IMG/VR virus record: IMGVR_UViG_3300021092_000104
Coordinates: 1 to 36,222 of that record
Source of the DNA: a virus
Length of the DNA stretch: 36,222 nt
Reading direction: 5' to 3' (one strand)
Shown: piece by piece, positions 1-6,028 of the stretch
How positions within the stretch are numbered: position 1 is the first letter of the stretch
Layout: every line of letters starts with the position of its first letter
Program-made: the position numbers and the translations under genes
Notes under the pieces: model-generated
What the model saw: the letters and a program-made list of their open reading frames with translations, nothing else
Told to the model about the DNA's origin: nothing
Database searches by the model: none

Positions 1-450
1 TGACTGAGTCCACTCTTTCGAGTAGTTGTCAACACCATCAGCGATGCGATCTGTGGCCTCTTGGTCGTACTCCTGTGCAGTGAGTCGACCCCTCGAGACT
101 TCAATCATGGGGACATTTCGCGGCCACGAGATCGGGCCATAGGTGCTGAAACCGGGGAAGTCTTCAATGCGAATCTTCCCAGTCAGTTCGACACAATCAC
201 TCTGCGTGTAGGACACCGACCAGCCAATGCGAAGTCCAAGTTTCTGAATGTTCTTGACTTGATTTCCGTCTGCTAAATCTAACCGACCAGCTTTCTTACA
301 GAACATTTCGTAGATCATCTCGTCAATCAGTTCGTTAGGGAACATTTCCCACATCTGTTGAGTCAGGATTTCTAACGCCTTGCGTCGAGCACCGGGTGCT
401 AGTTCATCGAGCGTGTAGACGTTCTTGTGGACATGGACTAACTCAGGCAT
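1..450 (-). CDS. Conserved phage hypothetical protein, 3' end cut by window
   Basis: The reading frame starts at ATG 450-448 and stays open to the left window edge, giving 150 codons with no stop. The start is preceded by a strong AAGGAGG ribosome site about 5 bases upstream and overlaps the stop of the preceding gene by 8 bases. The N-terminal half is helical and acidic (motifs LDELAPGARRKALE, NELIDEMIYEMF) and is followed by a Cys/Lys-Ala-Gly patch. The part near the edge (IGWSVSYTQSDCVELTG) looks beta-rich. I cannot name a function; the compact fold and the context of small accessory genes suggest a host-interaction or regulatory protein. The missing C-terminus lies outside the window. Confidence 0.75.
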   Translation of the reverse strand, partial: MPELVHVHKNVYTLDELAPGARRKALEILTQQMWEMFPNELIDEMIYEMFCKKAGRLDLADGNQVKNIQKLGLRIGWSVSYTQSDCVELTGKIRIEDFPGFSTYGPISWPRNVPMIEVSRGRLTAQEYDQEATDRIADGVDNYSKEWTQS

Positions 451-817
451 TGCCTTCCTCCTTGATAGGACAATCATTGTATGGCGGTTCATCTGTTTCG
501 CAACTGCACCAGCCAAAGGTATTGACCTGCCGTTCGTGGTTCAGTTCTGCGATCTGTGACCACGAGTAGTCACGCTGGCATGGGCTGTCAGTTCGCAGGC
601 AATCGTCATCGAAAGGCCAGACAAACTCGAGGTCGGTGCTCGTCAACCAGACAATGCGTTCATCCGGCAGCTCGAAACACACTTCCCCGGCATCATCATC
701 GCTGGTGACGTGTCGAGCACCGTGTAGATCGTCATAGGCGTACATTGCGTCGATGCGTGTATCGAGCAGGTGAGTGCTTCCTGCCCAGTGTTCTGAGTGA
801 ATGATGTGCCAGGTCAT
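443..817 (-). CDS. Hypothetical acidic protein, 124 aa
   Basis: I start this gene at ATG 817-815, which overlaps the TAA of the upstream gene as TAATG; an upstream in-frame ATG at 847 would overlap the neighbour by 31 bases and has no better ribosome site. The product is rich in Asp, Glu and Trp (ERIVWLTSTDLEFVWPFDDD) and has several Cys near the C-terminus (CSCETDEPPYNDC) that could bind a metal. No signal peptide or membrane segment is visible. It is translationally coupled to its neighbours on both sides. Function is unknown. Confidence 0.7.
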   Translation of the reverse strand: MTWHIIHSEHWAGSTHLLDTRIDAMYAYDDLHGARHVTSDDDAGEVCFELPDERIVWLTSTDLEFVWPFDDDCLRTDSPCQRDYSWSQIAELNHERQVNTFGWCSCETDEPPYNDCPIKEEGNA

Positions 818-1374
818 TAGTAGTGGTAATCCCATACGATGAGCCACTGGTCTTCCGATCTCTGTGCAACTCGTTTCAGCACTGCATCCTTGTTCGGAGT
901 GTGGGCGGTTACGTCAAAGAAGTGTTGTCCGCTAGTGAAATCCCCCGATACAAGTTCGAGCAGACTTGTCGTTCTGTAGACATTGAGAAAGTCCTCATTG
1001 TGGGCGGATTGACTAGAGGCAGTTCCATCTTTGCCCAACTTCCGGGTGGCGTTGACCATTGCAGGGTCATCGAATCCATCGCCGGATCGGTTGGCTTTCA
1101 GCATCACCAGTTCCCACACGGTCAAAGAACCGACGCGCTGGAGATCTTCGTACATTGCGTTCATGGTGTACGCACGATACTGGTCAATGAAAGACATAAA
1201 CTTATCGGGGTTGTCCCGGTGGCACAGTGCTCCGTTGGGGAAATCACTCTTCCACCTGCCCCATGCTTCGTTCCAATCCGACCAGTCGGCGTAAATGCTA
1301 TTGAACTCCTCGATCAGGTCGAATGCTTCATCCACGTCTACGGCCTCAACAGCTAGAAGAATCCCGGTGTGCAT
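817..1374 (-). CDS. Hypothetical protein, 185 aa
   Basis: The start is ATG 1374-1372, overlapping the upstream TGA as TGATG, with an AGAAGGG-type ribosome site; a GTG three bases earlier is an equally possible start. The N-terminus (GILLAVEAVDVDEAFDLIEEF) reads like a compact alpha/beta domain, with Trp-rich segments around residues 31-42 and an aromatic C-terminus (WLIVWDYHY). The open frame on the opposite strand (823-1356) is a shadow of this gene. I do not recognise the family; proteins of this size with repeated Trp are common as orphan phage early proteins. Confidence 0.65.
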   Translation of the reverse strand: MHTGILLAVEAVDVDEAFDLIEEFNSIYADWSDWNEAWGRWKSDFPNGALCHRDNPDKFMSFIDQYRAYTMNAMYEDLQRVGSLTVWELVMLKANRSGDGFDDPAMVNATRKLGKDGTASSQSAHNEDFLNVYRTTSLLELVSGDFTSGQHFFDVTAHTPNKDAVLKRVAQRSEDQWLIVWDYHY

Positions 1375-1625
1375 CACTTACCCTTCTTCCGTTTCTTCCT
1401 CGCCCTGGCGGTTTCCTCGGCGCACTTCCTCTCGTAGAGGCGTACGAGCGTCATCAGGCTCACTCCTGCGCCCTTCGCTACCTCCGCGTCACCCTGTTCC
1501 AGGGCATCCAGTTCGTCTTCGGTGAAGTTCTCGTCGCTGAAGACGAACGTGCCATCGGCTGCGTCGATGAGTGTCCCCGTTCCGGCGTGGAACGCATAGT
1601 AGTTGACCTTGCGTTTCCTGGTCAT
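1374..1625 (-). CDS. Small basic-tailed hypothetical protein, 83 aa
   Basis: I choose ATG 1625-1623 rather than the upstream ATG at 1655 because it has a GGAGGG ribosome site 9 bases upstream and an ATGA overlap with the preceding stop. The first 30 residues (VNYYAFHAGTGTLIDAADG) look like a small beta-rich domain, the middle is acidic (FTEDELDALEQGDAEVAKG) and helical, and the last 12 residues are almost all Lys and Arg (ARARKKRKKGK). The basic tail suggests nucleic-acid contact. Function is unknown. Confidence 0.6.
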   Translation of the reverse strand: MTRKRKVNYYAFHAGTGTLIDAADGTFVFSDENFTEDELDALEQGDAEVAKGAGVSLMTLVRLYERKCAEETARARKKRKKGK

Positions 1626-1831
1626 TTCTTCTGTCCCTCCTCGTTGGTCTTGCATGGTTGTCCGGCTTCAGAACAGCGACCAATGCGTAAGCCGTTGACT
1701 GCTCCCAATCCCCTACCGCACAGTTGGCAGTAAGAGAAGATGAGTGGTTTATCATCATGTGTCATCTGTGACCTGACTCTGGCACAGATGTAGGTTGCCC
1801 ACTGGTCGAACGCTGTGTCTATCGGCCTCAT
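1622..1831 (-). CDS. Small four-cysteine putative zinc-binding protein, 69 aa
   Basis: The start ATG 1831-1829 overlaps the upstream TGA as TGATG, and the end overlaps the next start as ATGA. Cys35 and Cys38 (CQLC) with Cys53 and Cys60 form a CxxC...C-x6-C pattern typical of small zinc ribbons. This pattern is seen directly; the metal is inferred. No enzyme motif is present. It sits in a run of short co-translated accessory genes, a place where phages carry host-takeover proteins. Confidence 0.6.
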   Translation of the reverse strand: MRPIDTAFDQWATYICARVRSQMTHDDKPLIFSYCQLCGRGLGAVNGLRIGRCSEAGQPCKTNEEGQKK

Positions 1832-2016
1832 CACTTTTCCTCCACAGCAATACGGAACTGCTCGAAGTCTTCGAATGTCACTTGCACCATGCGGTCAAGA
1901 GCCTCGCGTAATGCGTTGATCTGTCCTTCTGACCAGTTTTCAACCGCTTCTCGCGTGATGAATGATGCCCACACTAAAGTGTTTGAATCACCGGGTAGTT
2001 GATGTGCTTCTGGCAT
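1831..2016 (-). CDS. Small hypothetical protein, 61 aa
   Basis: The start ATG 2016-2014 has an excellent ribosome site, AAGGAGGG, 4 bases upstream. The product is acidic and largely helical (EGQINALREALDRMVQVTF), with no Cys, signal or membrane segment. It begins a local overlap chain with the gene at 1622-1831. Function is unknown. Confidence 0.65.
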   Translation of the reverse strand: MPEAHQLPGDSNTLVWASFITREAVENWSEGQINALREALDRMVQVTFEDFEQFRIAVEEK

Positions 2017-2054
2017 TGTCCCTCCTTGTAGGTGTGTTCACTGTACCAGGATGG

Positions 2055-2249
2055 TCAGTCAGAACCAACACTGGTAGGGACGTATTTGGGCAGGCACTTT
2101 GAGCACACTCGAATGTACCGTTCCGGGTTGGGATAGTGTCCCAGTCCCTCCGGCACGAATGCCCCGCAATCATGGCATTTCTGGGCATCGACAAGTTGCT
2201 TGAAGATCTTGGCAACGTGAGTGCCGATGGAGATTGAATCGTCGATCAT
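2055..2249 (-). CDS. Small zinc-finger-like protein, 64 aa
   Basis: The start ATG 2249-2247 overlaps the upstream TGA as ATGA. Two CxxC pairs (Cys25/Cys28 in KCHDCG and Cys49/Cys52 in VCSKC) about 20 residues apart make a classical zinc ribbon or treble-clef pattern. The N-terminal 20 residues look helical. A competing frame at 1988-2215 on the same strand lacks a ribosome site and any motif and is a shadow. It may bind DNA or act as a protein adaptor, but nothing shows its target. Confidence 0.65.
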   Translation of the reverse strand: MIDDSISIGTHVAKIFKQLVDAQKCHDCGAFVPEGLGHYPNPERYIRVCSKCLPKYVPTSVGSD

Positions 2250-2632
2250 TGTGGGCTCTCAGTGCTGACGAGTTCCGCGACTCCAAAGAGAGGATGTTTT
2301 CGAGACTTGTCACGCTCAAGTTTTCGCAGTTTCAAGCGCAGGTCGAGTTCTACGTCAACGAGCTTGTTGATGAGTCGGTCAATCACCTCAAGATTTGCAA
2401 TGCACAGTTGGCCATCAACTGTGGCTGCTTGGTGATCTCCCTTGATAATGCAACTTACACTGACGTTTCCGAAGTTGACTTGCAGAGTGCTGAAAGTTTC
2501 GTGATTCTGAATGTCAACGCCAATGTCATCTGGCGTGAGATCGTACACTGAGAGGTCAACCGCTCCCCCGGTGTTGCTGGTCGAGCTATGTGTGACTCTC
2601 CGTGACGATGTGGATAGCGGTTTCGGTTTCAT
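2246..2632 (-). CDS. Hypothetical protein, 128 aa
   Basis: The start ATG 2632-2630 has an AAGGAGA ribosome site and an unusual CAA-repeat leader just upstream. The first 25 residues are Ser/Thr/Arg rich and probably disordered. Residues about 26-75 look beta-rich (LQVNFGNVSVSCIIKGDHQ), and residues about 75-112 form a Leu/Lys/Glu-rich helix (DRLINKLVDVELDLRLKLRKL) that could be a coiled coil for oligomerisation. The opposite-strand frame at 2234-2551 is its shadow. Function is unknown. Confidence 0.65.
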   Translation of the reverse strand: MKPKPLSTSSRRVTHSSTSNTGGAVDLSVYDLTPDDIGVDIQNHETFSTLQVNFGNVSVSCIIKGDHQAATVDGQLCIANLEVIDRLINKLVDVELDLRLKLRKLERDKSRKHPLFGVAELVSTESPQ

Positions 2633-2641
2633 GTTGTCTCC

Positions 2642-2660
2642 TTGTTGTTGTTGTTGTTGT
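2642..2660 (-). repeat. CAA trinucleotide tract in a leader
   Basis: On the coding strand six CAA units run directly into the AAGGAGA ribosome site of the gene at 2246-2632. Such A/C-rich tracts cannot form stable structure and are known to favour ribosome access. The tract is seen directly; its role as a translation enhancer is inference. Confidence 0.6.
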
Positions 2661-2676
2661 ATTGACTGATGTGATC

Positions 2677-2901
2677 TTATTGCGGAAACGCCTCGTTGAG
2701 TTCATCCATGCGACGGTAGTACTCGGTGCAGTACGGACACTTCATCACGGCCTTCTCGGTGCTGTGGTTGTCCTCGCAAATCCACTCTCCATCCGTCCCC
2801 TTGAGCAAGTCCTCGATGTAGACATCACGAGCTTTGAGCATGAAGGCGCGAGCGTACTTCGGTGTCACGAACTTCGGCTTGCGCCTCTTCTTGGTCTTCA
2901 T
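2677..2901 (-). CDS. Small basic CxxC protein, 74 aa
   Basis: I start at ATG 2901-2899, which has an AAGGAGAC ribosome site 5 bases upstream, rather than at 2961, which lies within the upstream hairpin region. The N-terminus is strongly basic (MKTKKRRKPKF). Cys42 and His46, followed by Cys55 and Cys58 (KCPYC), could form a zinc site. The C-terminus is acidic and helical. It is the first gene after a hairpin and a candidate promoter, so it may head its own transcript. Function is unknown; DNA or RNA binding is plausible. Confidence 0.65.
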   Translation of the reverse strand: MKTKKRRKPKFVTPKYARAFMLKARDVYIEDLLKGTDGEWICEDNHSTEKAVMKCPYCTEYYRRMDELNEAFPQ

Positions 2902-2938
2902 TACTTGTCTCCTTGTTGTGTGATTACTGGTACTACGC

Positions 2939-2967
2939 ACGATAGCAGGGGGGTGTGACATTTACAA
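2939..2967 (-). promoter_or_regulatory. Candidate sigma70-type promoter
   Basis: On the minus strand TTGTAA (2967-2962) and TATCGT (2944-2939) are separated by 17 bases, each matching 4 of 6 consensus positions. It lies in one of the few intergenic gaps, after a strong hairpin and about 38 bases ahead of the gene starting at 2901. The spacing is ideal but the hexamers are only moderate. Confidence 0.35.
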
Positions 2968-3020
2968 CCCGGAGGCATTGACTCCCTCCCAACCAAAGAG
3001 AGCAGGCAACGCCTCCGGGT
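2967..3020 (-). other. Strong intergenic RNA hairpin
   Basis: The 10-base arms 2967-2976 and 3011-3020 are exact inverted repeats (ACCCGGAGGC on the minus strand). The stem extends inward by four more pairs, one of them G-U, with a smaller CTCTC/GGGAG stem inside. No U-tract follows on the minus strand, so it is not a textbook intrinsic terminator. It lies just after a stop codon and before a candidate promoter, so transcript insulation or end protection is plausible. Confidence 0.55.
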
Positions 3021-3050
3021 GACTAACTCAAGGAGTAGTTAGTCTTTTTT
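3021..3050 (+). terminator. Intrinsic terminator facing the plus strand
   Basis: GACTAACT (3021-3028) and AGTTAGTC (3037-3044) form an 8-base stem with an 8-base loop, followed immediately by six T on the plus strand. This is a standard intrinsic terminator for plus-strand transcription, yet no plus-strand gene is present. The T run is also the Lys-Lys codons at the end of the minus-strand gene 3039-3281. Confidence 0.5.
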
Positions 3051-3281
3051 ATCTTCCATCCAGAGTCGATAGACATAATCGTGCGTTGTGGTTGGCACAC
3101 TAACGCGGTGGAATGGATCGTGGATAGTGCCGCGAATGGCCTCAGCCAGTCGGGGGCGCATCGAGGACAGGGTGTTGAAGTAGGTTTGCCCATACCGCCA
3201 TTCAGAACCTAGTGTCAGATGGTTGCGATCCACCTTTTCAAGAAACTCTTCATAGGTCAGGTCATTTCCGGCTGTCGACAT
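3039..3281 (-). CDS. Small hypothetical protein, 80 aa
   Basis: The start ATG 3281-3279 has a GAGGAG ribosome site 4 bases upstream and overlaps the preceding gene by 20 bases. The sequence is mixed alpha/beta with a helical N-terminus (LTYEEFLEKVDRNHL) and a basic-acidic end (WMEDKKD). No motif identifies it. Its stop codon lies inside the hairpin at 3021-3044, so its mRNA end may be structured. Confidence 0.65.
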   Translation of the reverse strand: MSTAGNDLTYEEFLEKVDRNHLTLGSEWRYGQTYFNTLSSMRPRLAEAIRGTIHDPFHRVSVPTTTHDYVYRLWMEDKKD

Positions 3282-3459
3282 TGTGCTCCTCTTCGTACAG
3301 TTCTTTGGCCTTGTCGTAGATCATGTCAGCGTACTTGTCGGTTTCCCAGACTTCTTCGGACAAGGGAAGGCGTACAGACGCAACAAGTTCATCAGTTGCC
3401 CGGTTAATGTATTTATCAAAGGTTTCTGGGTCGAGGTTCTCAAATGTTGGTGTGATCAT
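3262..3459 (-). CDS. Small acidic hypothetical protein, 65 aa
   Basis: The start ATG 3459-3457 overlaps the upstream TGA as ATGA. The product is acidic and helical (ETFDKYINRATDELVASV, YADMIYDKAKELYEEEH) with no Cys or membrane segment. It is translationally coupled on both sides. Small acidic phage proteins of this kind often bind host enzymes, but nothing here shows a target. Confidence 0.65.
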   Translation of the reverse strand: MITPTFENLDPETFDKYINRATDELVASVRLPLSEEVWETDKYADMIYDKAKELYEEEHNVDSRK

Positions 3460-4061
3460 ACTTCCGTATCCTTCATAGGTAGTTCTCCTCCATTTTTAGG
3501 GTCGGTATCTTCTACCCAGTTAGCCCACTCATCATAGGTCATAGCTCGAGTGAATGGGTCGTTGTCACCACGCTCATACACGTCGAACACAATGCCCTCG
3601 TCTGTAAGCGTAATAGTCATTATCCGGCCATCGATCAGGTTGATGAGATGTCTTGACGTGCATTGTGGAACTTGGGTCATACCATGCGATTCTTGTGGAT
3701 CTTGGTGCCGGACAGAGGTTCGTGCATTAGGCACGTTATGCCAGTCGTGATGAAACTCCAAAAATGCCTCAAGGTTGAAAGCATCACACAGTGTTCTAGC
3801 TGTCACCGGGGCAGGAAAAACATCATACAGTGTTTCATTTGGTAGCTCGATAAGGGTAGTTTCCGGGTCGTTCCCTTCAAAGATGAGGGTTATCGCGTCA
3901 ATGCAGGGCTTGACAAAAACTCGGTCAACACGCGGATAGTGATTAGACGTGAGATGCCACTCCATAATGTCTTCGAGTGTCATAGGGGGCTCGTTCAACT
4001 CACCGTTTTCCAGCCAGGCGTAATACTCACCAAGCATGGAATAGATTTGCATTGCTCCCAT
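3456..4061 (-). CDS. Hypothetical protein, 201 aa
   Basis: The start ATG 4061-4059 overlaps the upstream TAA as TAATG. The protein is acidic with Trp- and His-containing patches (EFHHDWHNVPNARTS). A central helical stretch carries PVTARTLCDAFNLEAFLEF, and the C-terminal part looks beta-rich (GRIMTITLTDEGIVFDVYE). It has no signal peptide. It is the largest gene of this accessory block. I do not recognise the family. Confidence 0.65.
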   Translation of the reverse strand: MGAMQIYSMLGEYYAWLENGELNEPPMTLEDIMEWHLTSNHYPRVDRVFVKPCIDAITLIFEGNDPETTLIELPNETLYDVFPAPVTARTLCDAFNLEAFLEFHHDWHNVPNARTSVRHQDPQESHGMTQVPQCTSRHLINLIDGRIMTITLTDEGIVFDVYERGDNDPFTRAMTYDEWANWVEDTDPKNGGELPMKDTEV

Positions 4062-4459
4062 TACTTTTTTACTTTCTTATTCTTGTTCGGCCTTTTACCC
4101 AAGTCTTTCAAAGTGATGTTGAGGCGTTCGCATACCATGAAAGCTTGAAATGAGTCAGTTGGATCATCTCCCCATGATTCTCCCCCGGTAAGTGCAATGG
4201 TCATGCCGTTCGCAAACTTGTATCTGCCGGAGTCACGACGCTTTTCGTCGTAGACGGTTTCAACACAACTGTTCAGAAAAAACAGAACATCTCGTGGCAA
4301 GATTTCTCGATCTGGGTCATCAAACAGATAGAACTCGCTTGCCAAAGTGTTGAGTGTCTTTTCAAAGTTCTCATTGTCTACAAGTTTTTGTGCGTTCTTT
4401 TTGGCTTGAAGTTCAGTCACTTGAAGTTCATTGATGGAAAAGTTGAAATCAGCACCCAC
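4061..4459 (-). CDS. Hypothetical protein, 132 aa, GTG start
   Basis: The start is GTG 4459-4457 with a GAGGAG ribosome site 6 bases upstream; that site lies inside the 3' end of the tiny gene at 4461-4541. The N-terminus is helical (INELQVTELQAKKNAQKLVD), the middle contains DREILPRDVLFFLNSCVETVY, and the end is Lys-rich (GKRPNKNKKVKK). The phrase KFANGMTIALTGGESWGD recalls small conserved phage proteins that begin with a substrate-like beta hairpin, but I cannot assign it. Confidence 0.65.
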   Translation of the reverse strand: MGADFNFSINELQVTELQAKKNAQKLVDNENFEKTLNTLASEFYLFDDPDREILPRDVLFFLNSCVETVYDEKRRDSGRYKFANGMTIALTGGESWGDDPTDSFQAFMVCERLNITLKDLGKRPNKNKKVKK

Positions 4460-4460
4460 G

Positions 4461-4541
4461 TCAGTCTCCTCGTACTTTTAAGTAGATCAATGAGAGCATC
4501 GTAACAACGAATAAATAGTAAAACACCATTGATTTGCTCAT
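4461..4541 (-). CDS. 26-residue single-pass membrane microprotein
   Basis: This short frame runs from ATG 4541-4539, overlapping the upstream TGA as ATGA, to TGA 4463-4461, one base ahead of the GTG of the next gene. Nearly the whole product is one hydrophobic segment, about residues 5-22 (VFYYLFVVTMLSLIYL), followed by a short basic end. It fills what would otherwise be a gap of about 80 bases exactly, with coupling at both ends, which argues that it is real. A role in the host membrane is likely but unspecified. Confidence 0.55.
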   Translation of the reverse strand: MSKSMVFYYLFVVTMLSLIYLKVRGD

Positions 4542-4726
4542 TTAACTTGCTCCGGTGCGTGACTTTTGGCGGGTAGTTCGCGGGGCTCAATGGCAGGTTT
4601 GTTTTGATTTACAAACAAACATGGCTCAGAATCCATCATTAACTTGATGAGTAAAGCAGGCTGAATGTTCGTTGTTTTTTGTTCTCGCTTGTATTCCTCG
4701 ATGTCGTGGGTGTCCCTGCTCGTCAT
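4538..4726 (-). CDS. Small hypothetical protein, 62 aa
   Basis: I prefer ATG 4726-4724, which overlaps the preceding TGA as TGATG; a GTG at 4747 would lengthen it by 7 residues. The first half is charged (TSRDTHDIEEYKREQK), the middle hydrophobic (ALLIKLMMDSEPCLFV) and the end Pro/Lys/Glu-rich. The hydrophobic part is too short for a confident membrane segment. It sits between two small membrane proteins and may act with them. Function is unknown. Confidence 0.55.
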   Translation of the reverse strand: MTSRDTHDIEEYKREQKTTNIQPALLIKLMMDSEPCLFVNQNKPAIEPRELPAKSHAPEQVK

Positions 4727-4890
4727 CAGAAGTTGTTCCCAATGCACGATGACGCTAAAGCGGCCATAAATACAAAGTAAAGCAGGATTCCACCGGTAAG
4801 CAAATACTTACCAAATGTACGATACTTTCTAACGTATTTGTATTCGTTTCTCATTGGCATGGCCCAGTCACCCCACTTTTCATTATTCAT
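4726..4890 (-). CDS. Small single-pass membrane protein, 54 aa
   Basis: The start ATG 4890-4888 has a GAGGG ribosome site 8 bases upstream and overlaps the preceding gene by 8 bases. The first 27 residues are charged and aromatic (EYKYVRKYRTFGKY); residues about 28-50 form one membrane helix (LLTGGILLYFVFMAALASSC). The positive charges before the helix predict a cytoplasmic N-terminus. Candidates include a spanin-like, antiholin-like or exclusion protein, none supported by a specific motif. Confidence 0.6.
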   Translation of the reverse strand: MNNEKWGDWAMPMRNEYKYVRKYRTFGKYLLTGGILLYFVFMAALASSCIGNNF

Positions 4891-5209
4891 CACTTGTGCC
4901 CTCAATTTGCTTACGCACGATTTCCATTGCGTGTGACACCTCCTGAATAAATGCTCTCCAAATGTCATCTCCGCCAAGAACGTAGTACCCGATTGATTCG
5001 ATCTGAGCGTCTGAACGCTCAAGCCACCACTTACGCATCTCTTTGGTAGATAGGTGTTCATTATGGGTTAGTTCGTATCGCAAATCTGATGCCATGAACG
5101 ACATACACAACCGGGGATCTAAACCGATGGTTGGTGCGTTCACAATGGATGTGATTATTTGAGTGTTATTTTCTTCAATTCGGTTTGGGTTTTCGCTCCA
5201 CTTTGCCAT
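4883..5209 (-). CDS. Hypothetical protein, 108 aa
   Basis: I start at ATG 5209-5207, five bases after the WhiB stop; a GTG at 5218 is the alternative and would overlap that stop. Neither has a strong ribosome site, so translation is probably coupled to WhiB. The sequence has a helical body (RLCMSFMASDLRYELTHNEH, ALEIVRKQIEG-like end). No motif is recognised. Co-expression with the WhiB regulator is likely. Confidence 0.6.
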   Translation of the reverse strand: MAKWSENPNRIEENNTQIITSIVNAPTIGLDPRLCMSFMASDLRYELTHNEHLSTKEMRKWWLERSDAQIESIGYYVLGGDDIWRAFIQEVSHAMEIVRKQIEGTSDE

Positions 5210-5214
5210 GTTGA

Positions 5215-5499
5215 TCACACTACCAGTTCACCATCAGCTTTTGCAACTTGCTTCATACGCCTGCGTTGTTTGTGTGACGTACCGCCCCAGATACCAACCT
5301 CGTCATTGTCAAGCGCGAATCTAAGACATGGGTCTTTGACCGGACATGAGTTGCACACTTGTATCGCTGACTTGTGATCTTCCCCGCGTTCAAGAATAAA
5401 CAGTGATGGACTTGATGACCTGCATTTGGCGTGTTGTCTCCATTGTGGGTCATCACGCTCGATAAGGGTCAGAGCGTCATAAACGTAATCGTCACTCAT
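5215..5499 (-). CDS. WhiB-family iron-sulfur transcriptional regulator, 94 aa
   Basis: WhiB-like proteins carry a [4Fe-4S] cluster and act on transcription, usually by binding the primary sigma factor region 4. Cys26, Cys49, Cys52 and Cys58 give the family pattern C...CxxCxxxxxC, followed by the turn GIWGG (69-73) and a basic Arg/Lys tail (HKQRRRMKQ) that contacts DNA. I choose ATG 5499 because of the GGAGG site 4 bases upstream; the longer frame from 5568 overlaps the neighbouring gene. Phage WhiB proteins (mycobacteriophage TM4) are known to interfere with host whiB2 and cause superinfection exclusion; the same role here is inference. Confidence 0.93.
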   Translation of the reverse strand: MSDDYVYDALTLIERDDPQWRQHAKCRSSSPSLFILERGEDHKSAIQVCNSCPVKDPCLRFALDNDEVGIWGGTSHKQRRRMKQVAKADGELVV

Positions 5500-5830
5500 T
5501 GTTCCTCCAAAATCCGAATAATGCTCCATCTCCTTCTGTTGTAGTAAAAGAACAACCATCTGGAGCAATCACATCCAGTACCGCAAAAAGATACTGAGCC
5601 AGGTCGTACTGGTCTTGCAGATCTTCGTCGGTCAAATCCTCAAGGCTGAGTTTGCTGAACACGTCAGACCACTCAGGCAAAACAACATCGTTGTAGTAGA
5701 TTTTGTTGCGCTCACTCGAGTGCAAAAGTACGTCTGAGCAACGAACAATCAGATCGACTGTTCGCAGTGTTCCTTCCGACACCACCGTGTCTACCCATGT
5801 GTCATCAAGCTTGAGAGGTTGTTTCTCCAT
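5492..5830 (-). CDS. Acidic hypothetical protein, 112 aa
   Basis: I start at ATG 5830-5828, with AAGGAG 7 bases upstream, rather than at the distal ATG 5878, which lies inside the upstream gene. The protein is acidic with a helical core (LSLEDLTDEDLQDQYDLAQY) and a C-terminal beta-like stretch ending FGFWRNNE. Its end overlaps the WhiB start by 8 bases, and the WhiB ribosome site lies within its last codons, so the two are coupled. Function is unknown; it could be a partner or modulator of WhiB. Confidence 0.6.
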   Translation of the reverse strand: MEKQPLKLDDTWVDTVVSEGTLRTVDLIVRCSDVLLHSSERNKIYYNDVVLPEWSDVFSKLSLEDLTDEDLQDQYDLAQYLFAVLDVIAPDGCSFTTTEGDGALFGFWRNNE

Positions 5831-6008
5831 CCCGGTTCTCCTTGTTGCCATGATACGGCTTCTTACCGCCTTTGACAACTGGTGTCAGGGGTAGCCATTT
5901 GTCTTTGTGCGAACTTCCCCCACAGGGGTGCATAGGGGGTTCAGAGGGTTTGATGTGGAGAACGATCTTCGCCCCACAGCGTTCGCAATAGTAGGTCGTG
6001 GCTGGCAT
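5805..6008 (-). CDS. Small zinc-ribbon-like protein, 67 aa
   Basis: The start ATG 6008-6006 lies 20 bases after the lysin stop; no strong ribosome site is seen. Cys8/Cys11 (YCERCG) and a His27-Pro-Cys29 pair separated by the phrase LHIKPSEPPMH resemble a small zinc protein family seen in many actinobacteriophages, as I recall them. The C-terminus is basic and polar (KGGKKPYHGNKENRD). DNA or RNA binding is plausible; no function is established. Confidence 0.6.
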   Translation of the reverse strand: MPATTYYCERCGAKIVLHIKPSEPPMHPCGGSSHKDKWLPLTPVVKGGKKPYHGNKENRDGETTSQA

Positions 6009-6028
6009 AGCTGCCAGTCTAGTAGAAC

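Noticed and set aside
823-1356. 177-residue plus-strand open frame
   Set aside because: It is the complement of the well-started minus-strand gene 817-1374, has no ribosome site and would be the only plus-strand gene.
1988-2215. 75-residue minus-strand frame overlapping the zinc-finger gene
   Set aside because: It shares the strand but not the frame of the CxxC gene at 2055-2249, has no ribosome site and no motif.
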